From the NCBI GenBank assembly GCA_016165875.1, contig JABBOT010000023.1:620001-684000 (forward strand): 64,000 bases of DNA, written 5' to 3'. Origin of the DNA: Acanthopleura granulata (Eukaryota > Mollusca > Polyplacophora > Chitonida > Chitonidae). Positions 25,811 to 37,803 of this stretch are shown piece by piece. Within the stretch, counting starts at the first letter, position 1. Each line of letters starts with the position of its first letter. The notes beneath the pieces were generated by a model. That model saw only the letters and a list, made by a program, of their open reading frames with translations. It ran no database searches and had not been told where the DNA came from. The translations under genes were made by a program, and so were the position numbers.

Positions 25811-27898
25811 AAGTTTGTTCTGTAGGATTTCTTTCATATAACTTTAATATTTCTACGTATTTTGTACTCTGACCACAGTGGCACTTTAAATTAACTGGAT
25901 TTTGAGACCCATTTGTCTCTCTCAAACTTGATCGTCATTTTTTAAGACTCACCGATATGGATGGGTAAGCATAATACATGTAGTTCAGGCTTTTAAATTT
26001 ATACAAAAAACCTGAAGTGCTCAAGACAGACTTGTAACTGCAGGCAGTTCTAGGCAGAAGCAGTGCATTTAAGCACATACAGTATCACATTCATGACATT
26101 TACAATCCATTTAGACACTGTGATGTCAGCTGGTGAGTTTAAGAATGAAGTTGTTGGTCTTGAAACCAGTCTTGACATCTGGGCCCTGTATTTGAATTTA
26201 TGTTAATACATTCTTGCTTAGACACCCTACTGGTCTGATTAAGCAGAAAAAAATTTACACATCTTAAAGAGCATTTCATTTAACACAGCATCCTTCAGAT
26301 TTTATCATTAAATCTTGTGTGTGAAAACCCAGTGCTAAACAGCTGACTGATCCACAAACCCTCAAAACATGCAACTATGTGGGTATCTATTAATTGTTCC
26401 ATCCAAATACACTGACTTATACATAAAGTTTTCATATGAAGAGTTTCTCATTAAAGTTTCTTGGCTTACACAGACTTCAAGAAAAGGAAAAACAAAAAAG
26501 AAAATAGGTTATTCAGGCTTTAACATCACATCATTATTTAAGAAATCTCCCTCTAGATTGCTGATGACATGTTCATCGTGGTACAACAGTACACTGACAT
26601 TTACCCCTCCAAAACAGACCACTATTAAAAATCTATCCCTTCTATATGTGGAAAGAAACCCTGGTTCTCTGAGACAAGTGAAAAGAGGCTTTATAAGTAG
26701 AAAAAGCTTTGTCGACAGATCAGAGTAAAAATTTTCTTTGGTTTATGTTTTATGTGTCTTAAAATTCAACACTTACACACAGCCAGGGTGTCGACCCCTA
26801 AGTAACAGTATCATATTTTCAAAAGAGAAAAAAACCTACTTCACCAATATTAATCACCCACAAGTGAACTACTGTACTAGTATTAACAGATTCCATCAAT
26901 GAATTTGGTAAAATTTATCTAATGTTTGGCCATGCTAAAGCTTACAATGGTATGACCATTTAAATTGGTCATTGTGGATTATGTTAAACAACATCTCTAA
27001 GACACGGTACCTGAGGTGCCTCTAGCAGGTCAAATCCATAGACCTTTGAATAAGTAGAGTAATTAGCATTAGGCAAACCACAGGTGTGTTTTGCACAGGT
27101 GAGCAGAAAGATGGAGCCAACTAGCCTAAGTGTTTGACCTTATTAGCTAATAATGGATCATCTTAGAAATGAAGAATGTTCTGTGGAACATATCACCTAA
27201 GCTATTATCTCCAACCACTTGCTCTGGATAATAAAAGAATCTGTGACTGACATAGAAAAATGTACATTCTCTTCTCTCAAGAGTTCATATGTCTCAATAT
27301 CTGACATTTTTTTTTTCTAATCATCTTTTTGTCAGGTTTTTTATCATACCAATCCTATTTGCACATTATCACTTCCTGCATACGGTATGGAAAAAAGATA
27401 CATTACTAGTCTATCAACATCCCATAAGACAAAAACACATGCAAGCAGTGTCAGGAAAGGTGTATATAATAGTATTACAGCGGGATAAAATCTGGAGACC
27501 TTCCCAGAAGGCTCTTCCCCTGCAACATAATTAAGCTAGTGCAGTCAGGTTACTGAGCTTAGCTGCCAGCAGAAATGAGGTCAGCCGCCTGTACAAGGTG
27601 AACGTGCCAGTATGTCTCCCGGAGAAAAGGAGCCCCTGCAAAACCTAAACCGATGCCAGTCTCGCTCAGTCTACTCATTCCCCAGAACGTCAGCAGAAAA
27701 CTGGACTCTCCTCTCAAATACACTCTGTCTACAAATACAGAGAACAGCCTACTACGGTGGGAGTGGTTCAAGCCACAAATCCACTCGAGTATAAACATTG
27801 CGGCCAACGTCATTTTTATTTATTTTTTTCTACCCTCGAGGGTGACCTAGATAGGGAGGCATACGAATTCACTCGAACTGTAACCACACAAAATTTAC

Positions 27899-28249
27899 CT
27901 TCCATCCTGCAGAACTGTTACTGTCGCCTTTATCCCTGAAATAGGGCACATTTTGTACCATCCAGTCATAAATCTGAGACAGAGTTAATCTCTGATCCGG
28001 CGAACTCTGGATCGCCTTCGTTATAAGATCAGCATATGACAAATTTCCCCAAGCATTTCTCCTTGATGAAGTCTTCTTGCACACTGATGATACAGCTTCC
28101 TTTTGGGGCGTGCCGTCTACGTTAGCTTCCTCGGGAGCCGGGCTCGTACTCTGCTGATCAGTAGTAACTTCCTTCGGCCGAAGTGGCCAGGTATTTGATC
28201 GCGCCCTGGTTTGTGGCTCGAAATTCGGGTCTATCTCGGGTACGTCCAT
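27899..28249 (-). CDS. foxo: FoxO, coding exon 1
   Basis: This exon encodes residues 1-117 from ATG 28249-28247, the first in-frame ATG. An upstream in-frame TAA lies at 28339-28337. The start [13 protein letters not shown] is followed by RARSNTWPL, the N-terminal AKT/14-3-3 site of FOXO proteins, with Thr20 as the phospho-acceptor. The first part of the forkhead domain starts near residue 64 ([18 protein letters not shown]) and runs through [18 protein letters not shown] to SSAGWK at the exon end. GTAAAT follows as donor. Joined in phase 0 to exon 2 it gives 615 residues, in the usual range for the family. Confidence 0.96.
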
Positions 28250-28620
28250 CTTGCCTGCCTCGCCAAGCTCCACTTCAAGCCGAAGGCAGTTGTAGGTCAG
28301 CGAGTCAGCCAGTTCGGCAGGCGAATGAGATCCAGCTTAAATATACAATCGCAATCAGCAAGGCCAGTAATCGCCAGCTTCACCTAGCACAGGGCTCATC
28401 AAACATCCTAGTTGTCACTTTTATAAAGACTGACAATCACTGACACTCTGACACAATTGATTTACTGCGTAAATTCGCCCCTATCCTTGACATATTGAGC
28501 GCCACAAGTTATCAGGCTCGACTATGACGTTTGCTGGCTTATTTGCATATGCGCAGTAGCCCCCAATCCCCATGCGCAGACATTTGCATCTGCGATCGTT
28601 CGGTGTGGGGAAATCGGTGT
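28250..28620 (-). promoter_or_regulatory. Probable FoxO promoter / 5' UTR
   Basis: This segment upstream of the FoxO start is richer in CpG than its surroundings. It carries two ATTTGCAT octamers (28541-28548 and 28582-28589), each beside an ATGCGCAG block (28549-28556 and 28572-28579). The half-CRE TGACGT is at 28525-28530. Octamers are POU-factor sites, and TGCGCA resembles an NRF1 half-site. No TATA box at a fixed distance is evident. The transcription start is not determined. Confidence 0.45.
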
Positions 28621-29524
28621 GGGTTAATTATAACCACTATGAAGGTGTAGACAATTTTAAGATCGTCTCTCCCAAGTTGATGTCCTTTTTACGAGAGATA
28701 TACCTAAGAAACAAATGGCGGGGTCAATTTAAGGACAACCTTATTGGATTAACAAAAGGGGAGAAAACCGAAATGGGCACCTGTCATCGAAGCGTGCATT
28801 ATAAAAAGCGTACAGGAGTTGTCTTTCTTGTTTCGTTATATACAGACGTGTTATGGTAACACAAATATGAAGCTTTTCATTCCATCCTTAATGCATATAG
28901 AAAATCTGAGGCCTCATCATTTACACTTTCCCCTACAAGACAGTATAAAAGCACACTAACTATCAGATATTTTCTCCTCGTGCCCATCTAATAATTATGA
29001 GCTTTGCAATGCTATGTCAAGTGCATTTACCTTGCTGACGTATTTCAAGTTCAGTATATGAGAAAGCATCACCAATCCAATGTGAGATTTGGTTTCAAAC
29101 ACCTGAAATCCATTAGGGCCATGCAATATCTGTCCATCATCAGGAACATTCCGACATTAAAACTCTGAACAAGGTGATTTACAAAACTACTTCATGTAAC
29201 AGAGCATTTTTTTCTTTTCACCTGATGAAGCTCTGTAGTGGAATTACCTATAACTCAATTAACAGAGAGATCAGCCACACGTTCTTGGGCCCTTTTGCAA
29301 AGTCTTGTGCATAAAGACACAAATATGGTACATGGAAGTTATATTGGAGGAATACTGTAAGAAATGTAATGTGAAATATATTCACTGGTTTTACAAAGGT
29401 GTTGATGTGCTTTAATTAAGAATGAATTATTATAATATGTACATTATACGGCAGTGTAATGACTATCCTTTTGAATTTAATCAAGAATATATCAGGAAAT
29501 AATGCCATTTAAAATTCGAACAAT
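28621..29524. other. Intergenic, no supported gene
   Basis: A 95-codon plus-strand frame at 28572-28859 overlaps the promoter end but has no recognisable domain. Nothing else of note was seen. Confidence 0.45.
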
Positions 29525-30122
29525 GTGATTTTTTATTTTTGTGATGTAAGAATAACCGAGATATCGCAGTTCAAAACTCATTCTAGCAGGTTTTGCTCAG
29601 AACTGTCAAGATAAAGCACCAATTTACCCTTTCAGGGAGCATAATAAGTTTTAAAATTTAACATCAATAGGTTAATATATTCACATTTTAAAGTGAGACG
29701 AGACAGTTCTTGATTAAAATTAAGGGGCATATAAATTTATCACGAATTTTGTCTCACACAATGCTCCTCCAGACATTTTGGTCTTTTTCTCCCTTTCTCT
29801 TTTTCAGACAGTTGTGTGTTGAAATACTTTTATTTCCCCCTTATTTTTCAACATAATGCTATGAAACTTGGAACACATCTAGCTAAATACCTAAGATAAA
29901 AAAGTGTTCCACAAATTTTTGATATCTTGTCTAGTTCTGATATTTTTCAAACTTTCTCTTTATTTTGATCAATATTAAAGTTAGGTAAATTTTAAATTTT
30001 ATGAAATCAGCAGTTGTTTAGCTTTCAGTATATAGATACATATGGCCATATTTAATCAATATTTTGGGCTACACATGCCAAAATGTAAAATTTTGCTTAT
30101 GAGGGGTTCTAGTAGCCTTAAA
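29525..30122 (-). repeat. Dispersed repeat, inverted partner of 41.3-42.0 kb
   Basis: Several blocks are reverse complements of blocks at 41337-42016, in the expected order. They are ATTCTAGCAGGTTTTGCTCA, AATGCTCCTCCAGACATTTT, GAAATACTTTTATTTC, and TATGAGGGGTTCTAGTAGCC. The 29.53-29.58 kb part (GAGATATCGCAGTTCAAA) also recurs inverted at about 52740-52790. It is a transposon-like dispersed repeat of unknown class with no coding frame. Confidence 0.7.
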
Positions 30123-32871
30123 CCAATCAAGGGTAAGGTATTTGTACCACACGAGAAGGCATCTGTTTCCACAGTGATGTCACTCGTTCCTAGTTAAAAA
30201 GTAGTGTTAAATCAGTTGTTTTCCTTCTGAGTAGGAAACAATTCTGATATACTTTAAAACCATTTTCAAAGAGAAAGTGGTACTGGAATATGTCTAGGGT
30301 TATTCACCAACGTGTCAACCAGGAGGTCACAGTGCATGGCTTTGGATTGTAACAATAAAGGGGACCATACCTTGTGTGACAAAGGAGTGTCTCACCTCTA
30401 ATGCTGAAGAACATGAGGTAAGGATGAGGCGACAATTTCTTTCTGGTTTCTCTAAAATGGTGTATTCCATGGCCTCATAAGAATGCTAGATTAAAAGGTG
30501 ATTTAGAGAGTTACAAAGCAAAAAATGGTTATGTCCGCTTAGATCTGTATTAACCCCTCTTCTGAAATAACATTGGTTATATTTTTTTGTGTTGTCTTTT
30601 CTTTTAAGCTTGCAACCAAATTTCATTTCATTTAGTCAAGTATGATTATAGTTCAGCAGATATGTTGCAGACAAGCACTTAAGCCTATGAATATGGTGAA
30701 AACCCCATGCAGTCAACAGGCCAACATCTTGTCAGTTATTAAGGCCGTCAAGGTCAAGGTTGTCCGTCCATCCCATCAATGTGTTAAATCTTTGTTTGGC
30801 TAAAGGGTAAGCAGAAAAACTGTCCAAGCTTTAGCTGTTTTTTTTTTCAGATGACAGATACCACTACAGGTGGAAAAAAGGTAATGGCAGAAACTGGGTG
30901 TTCTTATTGATGGATGAGGGGAAGTTGCAGTGAATTTGTCAGGGTGAGACTATATAGCTTTCATTCCCCCAACAAGGCCCAAACATACCTGTGAAGATGC
31001 TGTTTACAAGTGAAAGGCAGTCCTCTGGAGACGGGTCACCAAGCGACAGGTGTTCGTCAGAAGTCTTATTAAGAATTCACTTTTGGGACGACCAACATCT
31101 GCTGACTGATCACTATAACCGTTCAATCAAAGAAGAAAGGCCCATAGTAATGTCTGCTCAAATCCTTGAGTACAGAGATGATACTGTGGTGCATAAGTAA
31201 AGTACTATCAATGGCTGGGTGAAGTGACAAGTATAATTTCATGAAGCACTGCAGTGAATGTGATCCAACAGCTAGTAGATGTAACATTTGATGCATCTAT
31301 GTATGTATGTAATTACTAATTTCATACACTATCTTTTTACATGTACATATTTAATTAACATCTGGGGTACCATAGAAGTAAATCTGCTAATGACATGGTA
31401 CTCTTTGGAGTCAGCAATAACCTTGAGATGAGCACATTTACATTGTATGTGTGAACTGAACGTTAGATTCCCTGTAAATAGGTTGGATATGTTTATATAA
31501 CTTACTTGGATCTTGAGTGATTAAGGTTCTCATCGTCTACAAGAAAGATGTAAGAATATGGAAAGTTTTGCTTTTTCACGATGTCATCAGCATGTTTATA
31601 TGGCAATATACAGTCTTGGGTTCAGTCCCATTCTAGCTATGACAGTCAATCTTCTGGGTTTCCCTGATTTTGCAGTGCTGGTCTCTGGAAGTTTGCTACA
31701 GGCCCCTTGCCTTCCACCAATACAAAATCCCGTAATGCTTCAACCTTTTCAAGTTACCATTTAATCAAGTGATAAATTATGTTATTTGATTGAAAGAAAC
31801 TCAAAAAAAATAGTTCTTTTTCATGTACTGTCTTGTCTCACACAAGACTGTACATTGTACCGACATGGTAATGCGTACTTGCTCTGAGTGAATCAGGAAC
31901 ATCTGATGGTATTTCTAATGAATCAATCTACAAAGAGATACAAGCAAAATTTTTAAAAATTAGCTACAGAGACAGAACACAACTTGTTGTTAATACTGAG
32001 CCAAATAAAGTTTGGACAAGTTGAGACATATATAGCATAGACAATGACTTATCTCAACTATAAAAGAGCAGCTTACACATAAGTTGTGGATAGTATGTCA
32101 AATGACCTACAACAAAGGCAAACATGAATGTACATGTGCACAATGCCACACTAGGGGTATGGACCAAAAACAGTGAAAGATTTTTAATACATGTATTGAT
32201 ATTTATTTGACATCATCTGAAGCAAGAAATACACAGGGGTGGGGAGCAGGAAAAAAGCAAAGAGACTGGAGAAACTGTGTGTGACAAAAAATGAATTTAG
32301 ATCAACTTACATATGTAAAATTTTTAGAAATGTCATCTTCCATGATAAAATTGAGAAATTGGTGTCATATGTTCATAGTTGTGAGCAAAATCTTTTAGAA
32401 TGGCATACCAGTGGGGTGATCAGGACTTTTGATTTTGTTAACAAAAGAGTGCATTTTTTCAGCCAACTTGTCATAGAATATTAATTTTTGGTGCGGAAGC
32501 ATTTCTCCATAAGCATATCATCCTACCTAGCAAACAAGCCTCAAATGAAACCACCTGTAGAGTTGCTCAGAATTATGACATGATCATTAAGGGAAAAGAT
32601 AAAAAGTATGGAGAATCTAATATGAGATAAAAATTGTTAAATTTCACATCTAATGTCCTTAAATCAAACGTCCTGGCAACGACTATGGTTTACTCCAGTT
32701 TTTTCCTCCCACAAACCTAATCACCATTGTGCACATGAAAAATTCTGTATTACAAGGAATAAACATCAGCTCATAAATTCATTAATAATAAAACAATGAA
32801 AAAATCAGACTGCACATTTCATACATGCACACAATCGTAGAAATGAAGACTGCTTGAAAGTAGATCTATTG
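30123..32871. other. Intergenic / 3' flank of unidentified gene
   Basis: No exon was recognised. The stretch nearest 32871 may contain the 3' UTR of the minus-strand gene. A GGGTTCAGTCCC B-box-like motif lies near 31620 but has no matching A box. Confidence 0.4.
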
Positions 32872-33035
32872 TTAGAGTACCTGGCTGCTGACAAGTTCAT
32901 CTGGCACTGTCCCAACATACTCTGACGTCTTCAACATGATTCTTTTCAGATGGATCTGCTGTTCAGAAAACATCTCCTCTATTGCTTCTTTAAACTCATC
33001 TAACTCAGTTTCAAATCTTCTCCGAAAAAACCTGT
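32872..33035 (-). CDS. Unidentified protein, terminal exon
   Basis: The acceptor TTTTCACAG precedes the exon, whose first two bases complete a split Asp codon with the G left over from the exon at 34427. The encoded end includes RFFRRRFETELDEFKEAIEE, then MFSEQQIHLKRIMLK and PDELVSSQVL, with stop TAA at 32874-32872. The segment is strongly amphipathic and charged, so a helix or coiled coil is likely. I do not recognise the family. The exact fit of phase and acceptor supports it being the 3' end of the gene seen at 34.4-35.05 kb. Confidence 0.65.
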
Positions 33036-34426
33036 CTGTGAAAATTAAGTACACAACTTATAATCAAAGAACATTTTTATTTCAGTAAGTGTAAGTGAGT
33101 GTAATATGTGGGTTTCAAGCTTGTGCTGCAACATCATGGCCACAACAGGTTGAGAACTGCTGTTTCACACATAAAATTTCAGTGTACTTCATGGGTGCCA
33201 GAACATCACATAATTTGGGACAAGGAAGAAAGGGGAAGCAGCGCTACTATTCCATCCCAAAAGGCAAAGGTCCAAACACCTTCCAGGCCATTTCTGGAAA
33301 CAAAAATTACTGACAGGAAGCAGGCGATAGACTGTTACGTGTGTTTCTTGGTTCATAAATTATTTAATTCCTGCATTCCTATGGTTACATCAGATTGGAA
33401 GTCTAACAACCTGCACATAAATATGGTTCATAGGCAGAGTCACTGACTCAGAATATCAAATTTTATCCCCAGACCATTCTTGATGCGCTTTTACTGTTGA
33501 GGTCTTTGGAACAAAATATATTCCAAATTTTACATTTTTTTCATTTTCTGATATGCATATTTAACAGTCACCAAATCCACCCACATGTGCTTATATAGAT
33601 TTCAGCTTTTCACATCACAAGCCTTAATGTCCTACAGGATATGCCTTAGCTTATCAAAGCTGGCCTTGAAAAATGCTGCTTGCACTCCTGTACCAGCAAG
33701 ACAAGTCCACTGGGGATTCCAGTGGTATGAACTGATTCAATGAATCAATCAAATGAAAGCTGTCAATGAATGCCTAGATATTTGCCACATGTAATATTAA
33801 CTGTGAAATGCATACACCCTTACAGTTTAACACTTGTCAGGTTATTCACAATGTAACTACTCTTACACATACCACTGTAATCTTTTCCTGTTTTATACTG
33901 ATGTTATGTACATTAATAACTTAATCAAGGAATGTATTAAATTTATGCATGCAATATTTCATGGCATTTTCCCACACATTGTGTGCAATACATGTAGGTA
34001 GCCCACTTGTCAACTCATTCAAACAATTTAAACACTCATCCACATTTTGTTACATTTTATGATGTGCTGTCCTGGCCTAGAGTTGAGATCCAAATCTATT
34101 TCTTTTACGGTCATTTGTTTCTCCGTTGGTATGAATGGTGTTTTGGCTGTTCATTAACACTGAAAGCGGCAGCAACAGCCATAATAGTGGAATACATAAC
34201 TTTTAAAAGTGCACATCTGGATACACCTGTGGTAATTCTGAGAGTTCCTGTTCATTGTGGGAAGGTGTTTTAAGATTTGCTTAAACGGTGGTATGATTTC
34301 CTACCAGAAAAATATAAATTTCATTAACAAATACAATATTTATGACATTTATTCACCTAAAAATATGCCTCTTCCGGATGAAGTTTAAGGTCATTTACAG
34401 GAACCGTACCATAGATTAAATCGTAC

Positions 34427-34694
34427 CAAAGTGAAACAGGAGATCTTCAGTCTGACTTCCTGAGGGAGACATCCAAGCTGTTCCATAATGTATCATAGTT
34501 GGCAGGTCGTCTTGTTCGGAGAATTGACCACTTGTACAAATCTGGCCCTCCTGAGCGCCGATCATGATGCAGTTAGGGCTATTCCTACTCCCATAATCTA
34601 TGTCTGTCTCCAGGTCTTCCACATTATCTGTAGTGCCTTGCATCTCCAACTTACAGACAGACACCGGACATTCACCACTCAATGCTCTAGAGTA
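34427..34694 (-). CDS. Unidentified protein, internal exon
   Basis: A phase-0 exon after a TTTTTTCTGACAG acceptor, ending TTTG|GTACGA. It is open for 89 codons. It starts YSRALSGECPVSVCKLEMQ and continues with acidic, Ser-rich sequence (VEDLETDIDYG), then HYGTAWMSPSGSQTEDLLF. It looks like a disordered linker, with no domain recognised. A 148-codon plus-strand frame over the same bases is judged a shadow, because the minus-strand reading fits splice sites on both sides. Confidence 0.6.
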
Positions 34695-34896
34695 CTGTCA
34701 GAAAAAACAAAACAGATTTCTGTACATAAGGTCTTCCTAAGACAAGCAATTAAACTAAACCCCCTAAATCAAATCAGAGATTATTATAGCCAAATACATA
34801 TGTTTGTACACATTGTTACCTGCATTATTTCATATATATCAGAATTTATTAAGAGATTAAGGGATCATGGTCTAGGGATGGAGTATGTTTCATTAC

Positions 34897-35054
34897 CTGG
34901 GTGTCAGTTTGAGAATACTTTGGTTTCTTGCTGAAACTGGTCTCTTGTTCATGAATATTGCTCTTGGCAAAACAGTCAGAAAGACTATCTGAGGGTAAAG
35001 TCGCCTCCATGCTCTTCTGACCATCTGAGGTACTGATGTAGGTTTCTACTCTTT
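34897..35054 (-). CDS. Unidentified protein, internal exon
   Basis: It follows a GGTTTTAG acceptor and ends CAG|GTAATG. Phase 1 enters and phase 0 leaves, joining cleanly to the exon at 34694. It encodes RVETYISTSDGQKSMEATL, then SFSKKPKYSQTDTQ, a polar and probably disordered segment. Upstream exons must exist, since the entering codon is split, but none was identified with confidence between 35.06 and 36.75 kb. A weak candidate start is MFPSSSDVQ before GTAAAT near 36056. Its phase does not fit directly. Confidence 0.55.
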
Positions 35055-35114
35055 CTAAAACCAAACACTATTATATTTATAAAATGCTAAGATACAGTGT
35101 ACTTGTCTTACAGT

Positions 35115-35345
35115 GGGTACCAGCCATCTGCATGTATCTTTGGCATTCGCAAATATTATGAAAAACGCTAGCGCCCACCACCAAGTTGAAATATTTGAAT
35201 TCAGTTCCCAATGGTTTGGGCACCCCTTGGTCAGATTCTGTGGTTCCCTCCATCCATATTACATGTGCATGTATCATTTTTGTCGTATCAGTGAAATATT
35301 CTGCAGCACATATTCAGTAAAACGCAAATCAAATAAATAAATCTA
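35115..35345 (+). mobile_element. Degenerate SINE copy
   Basis: A diverged copy of the local SINE. The recognisable parts are a CCCTCCATCCATATTACATG region and TCAGTGAAATATTCTGCAGC, then a tail CAAATCAAATAAATAAAT ending near 35341. It lies just upstream of the unidentified minus-strand exon at 35054. Confidence 0.55.
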
Positions 35346-37144
35346 CAAGAAAATTGCCCATGAGAAAAAGGTGCAGATGAAGGGTTAAGCGTGAATGTTA
35401 GTAACGTCTGTATAGTGACGCTTTATTGCATGGAAGAACCATTTTGAGAATAAAAGATAAACATCAAAATTATCCAAAGAAGATGACACTGTGCCATAAC
35501 TGACTGGCCAGTTTACTCAGTACTGCTTTTTCTGCAGAATCATAACTGCTCACAGACTATAGCAAATTAGCAATCAAATTTCAGATTATCAAGAGGTGTC
35601 ACTTTTGATACCACATCAATATAAGCATGAAAGTTAATCACCTGTTCATTTAATGGTACCAATCATGCCTCCTGTGTGGGAAGATATCAGGAAAGCTTTG
35701 ATTTATGTCTTGAGGCATCTCAGAAGCTACCAAATAAAATGCATCTGGTCACTGGTAACATACAGTATAGAAAGTTCACGTCACATCAGGGCATTGACTC
35801 TTTTTTTTTTCCCCTCACCAGGACACATTATTTCATTTTTTGAAAGAAATTGTCACAGAGTATGAAATTATCATAAAATGAAGTTTGAATCATGATCATG
35901 AAAAAATGAAAATTGTTTCTCCACCCACACCAGTTTTCCACAATAGGGAAGGAAATGATCAAGTGTAAATATGGGCCTTAGCAGAAACAGTGAGCCACAT
36001 CATTGGTGACACAATCGTTCGAACGCTATTTATACCTAATATATGCTATGATTTACCTGCACATCGGAAGAGGAAGGAAACATTTTACAGGAACACTAAT
36101 GACAGAACATCTTTTTCAGAAAATGTGTTTTGGCTGGGTATATTCAACTGACCATACCAAAACATAAGGTTTGTTTAGCCGCACATGTACCAAGGCTGCT
36201 CGGTATGTTGTTAAATCAGTTGTCAGCGTCAGTCTTGGAGCTAACCTACATGTCGTGTTCTCGGGCTAATCCTATTTTACACATACATATCTAGCAAGAT
36301 TATTGCTCAGAATCTTTCGAAATACTTGTCAGACCACCAATGGGGTGGCCTGCTCAAATGAATAAAAAAGCTGTTAAAAAAATATTGCCAGACGTTTCGT
36401 GCGAGAGGCAGCTGTTTCCGCACAAGTTACGTGACATGATACAAGTCATAAAATATTTCATGTGGCGTGATTAACATTTCACAAATTTACAAATGTGAAG
36501 ACTGGAGGAAACTGACCGAAAAAATGACACGCCTGGAGATGGTGTTCAAACTTTTTGTTACAACTTTGTGAACTTTTAAAACAGCACTTTTCATAAGTTC
36601 GAAAAATCTCACAAAACAAACTTACGTGTCGCGAAGTGTGAGTGGATGAGCATGCGCATGTGTGCTTTAAGTGAAAGCAGACGACAATGTGTTCAGTGTT
36701 GCTGTTTACTAGATCGTATCTATCCACGGTTTGTATTTGACGAAGGTATGTATGTGTTATAATGTGCGCTATATTATCTCAGCCCATAAAATAACTACAT
36801 CCAATGGGACTGAAAGGCACAGTGTACAAAACAAAGTTAATTAATGTCAAAGTGACATAATAGATGGCGCTGGTAGTTGTTCCAACGTTTCTCATGTTTC
36901 GTACGTAAGTGGTTCCAGTTTACAGTATCGTAGAGGTTGACGGTCGGCGGAGTCATGGGGAATTTCATCAAGAACAGAATTTAAGGGCACAGTTTATTTG
37001 GCTGATAAAAAGCAAGACAATAAATCTATTGATAGATTACTGGTTGAGTGACTTATAAAGGGAGATAACTTCTCGAGTCTGCGGATGAGAAAAAGATGTT
37101 ATAGCTTGTGCACATTTTTTTTCTATCAGATAAGTAAAGCCAGT
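35346..37144. other. Gap between minus-strand gene and inverted repeat
   Basis: No exon is secured. The 5' part of the unidentified minus-strand gene, and possibly its promoter, should lie here. A minus-strand 82-codon frame at 36479-36727 has no recognised feature. Confidence 0.4.
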
Positions 37145-37803
37145 TATGCGGGTTTCGAACCAAGGACCTCAAATTCAGGCACCAAATCGCCAGCAATACA
37201 TGTCAACCATCTAGACCACTCGACCAACCAGCCTTCTACAAAAATGGAAGGTAGTTGACTGGTAGATTTTACAGCGAACATACATTACCCCTCTGATGAT
37301 CAGAAATGACGCAGCTCTCTTAGTTGACCATATCAGATTGGGAGATGTCATTTAGAAAGTGAATTTAAGTAACAGTATTATCGTTATTAGAGATTACACT
37401 TTCTTAATATAGCACAGGTTCTAGTGCTGAAATTGGCTGAGACCTATGCAGGTTTCGAACCAAGGACCTCAGAGTCAGGCACCAAATCACCAAACCCTGG
37501 ATAGGTCTGAGCCAATTTCAGCACTAGAACCTGTGCTATATTAAGAAAGTGTAATCTCTAATAACGATAATACTGTTACTTAAATTCACTTTCTAAATGA
37601 CATCTCCCAATCTGATATGGTCAGCTAAGAGAGCTGCGTCATTTCTGATCATCAGAGGGGCAATACATGTTTGCTGTAAAGTCTATCGGTCAACTACCTT
37701 CTACTTTTGTAGAAGGCTGGTTGGTCGAGTGGTCTAGATGGTTGACATGTATTGCTGGCGATTTGGTGCCTGACTCTGAGGTCCTTGGTGCGAAACCCGG
37801 ATA
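37145..37803. repeat. Large inverted repeat with tRNA-like ends
   Basis: Arms 37145-37447 and 37501-37803 are reverse complements without net indels. By eye there are about 15 mismatches over 303 bp, around 95% identity. The spacer is 53 bp. The outer part of each arm is tRNA-like. In the left arm (minus strand) the A box TGGTCGAGTGG is at 37226-37216 and the B box GGTTCGAAACC at 37161-37151. In the right arm (plus strand) they are at 37722-37732 and 37787-37797. The spacer carries another partial tRNA-like 3' half, on the minus strand. A direct 300-bp-offset copy of 37499-37577 follows at 37799-37877. The T-stem does not pair well, so I infer SINE-type heads rather than functional tRNA genes. 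Confidence 0.9.

Larger units (their letters stand above)
15431..27898 (-). other. FoxO intron 1 (about 12.5 kb)
   Basis: The donor is AAG|GTAAAT at 27898 and the acceptor is TTTCAG|AAT at 15431, both on the minus strand. The intron is phase 0. It splits the forkhead domain between WK and NSIRHNLS, the position of the long intron in vertebrate FOXO genes. It holds a SINE end (17.5 kb), a TIR element (18.1 kb), a retroelement-like 3' tail (20.8 kb) and two diverged repeat copies (24.7-25.9 kb). No other coding exon is supported inside it. Confidence 0.93.

Noticed and set aside
26369..26728. 119-codon plus-strand frame in FoxO intron 1
   Set aside because: Lysine- and serine-rich, antisense to the gene, with no recognised motif. 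Chance is likely in this composition.
28572..28859. 95-codon plus-strand frame next to the FoxO promoter
   Set aside because: No domain, splice site or start context. It overlaps the probable promoter motifs.
34488..34934. 148-codon plus-strand frame
   Set aside because: It overlaps minus-strand exons with matching splice sites and phases. The plus-strand reading has no domain and no splice support.
37147..37800. Functional tRNA genes in the inverted repeat
   Set aside because: A and B boxes are present, but the T-stem and acceptor stem do not pair well, so they are called SINE-like heads.
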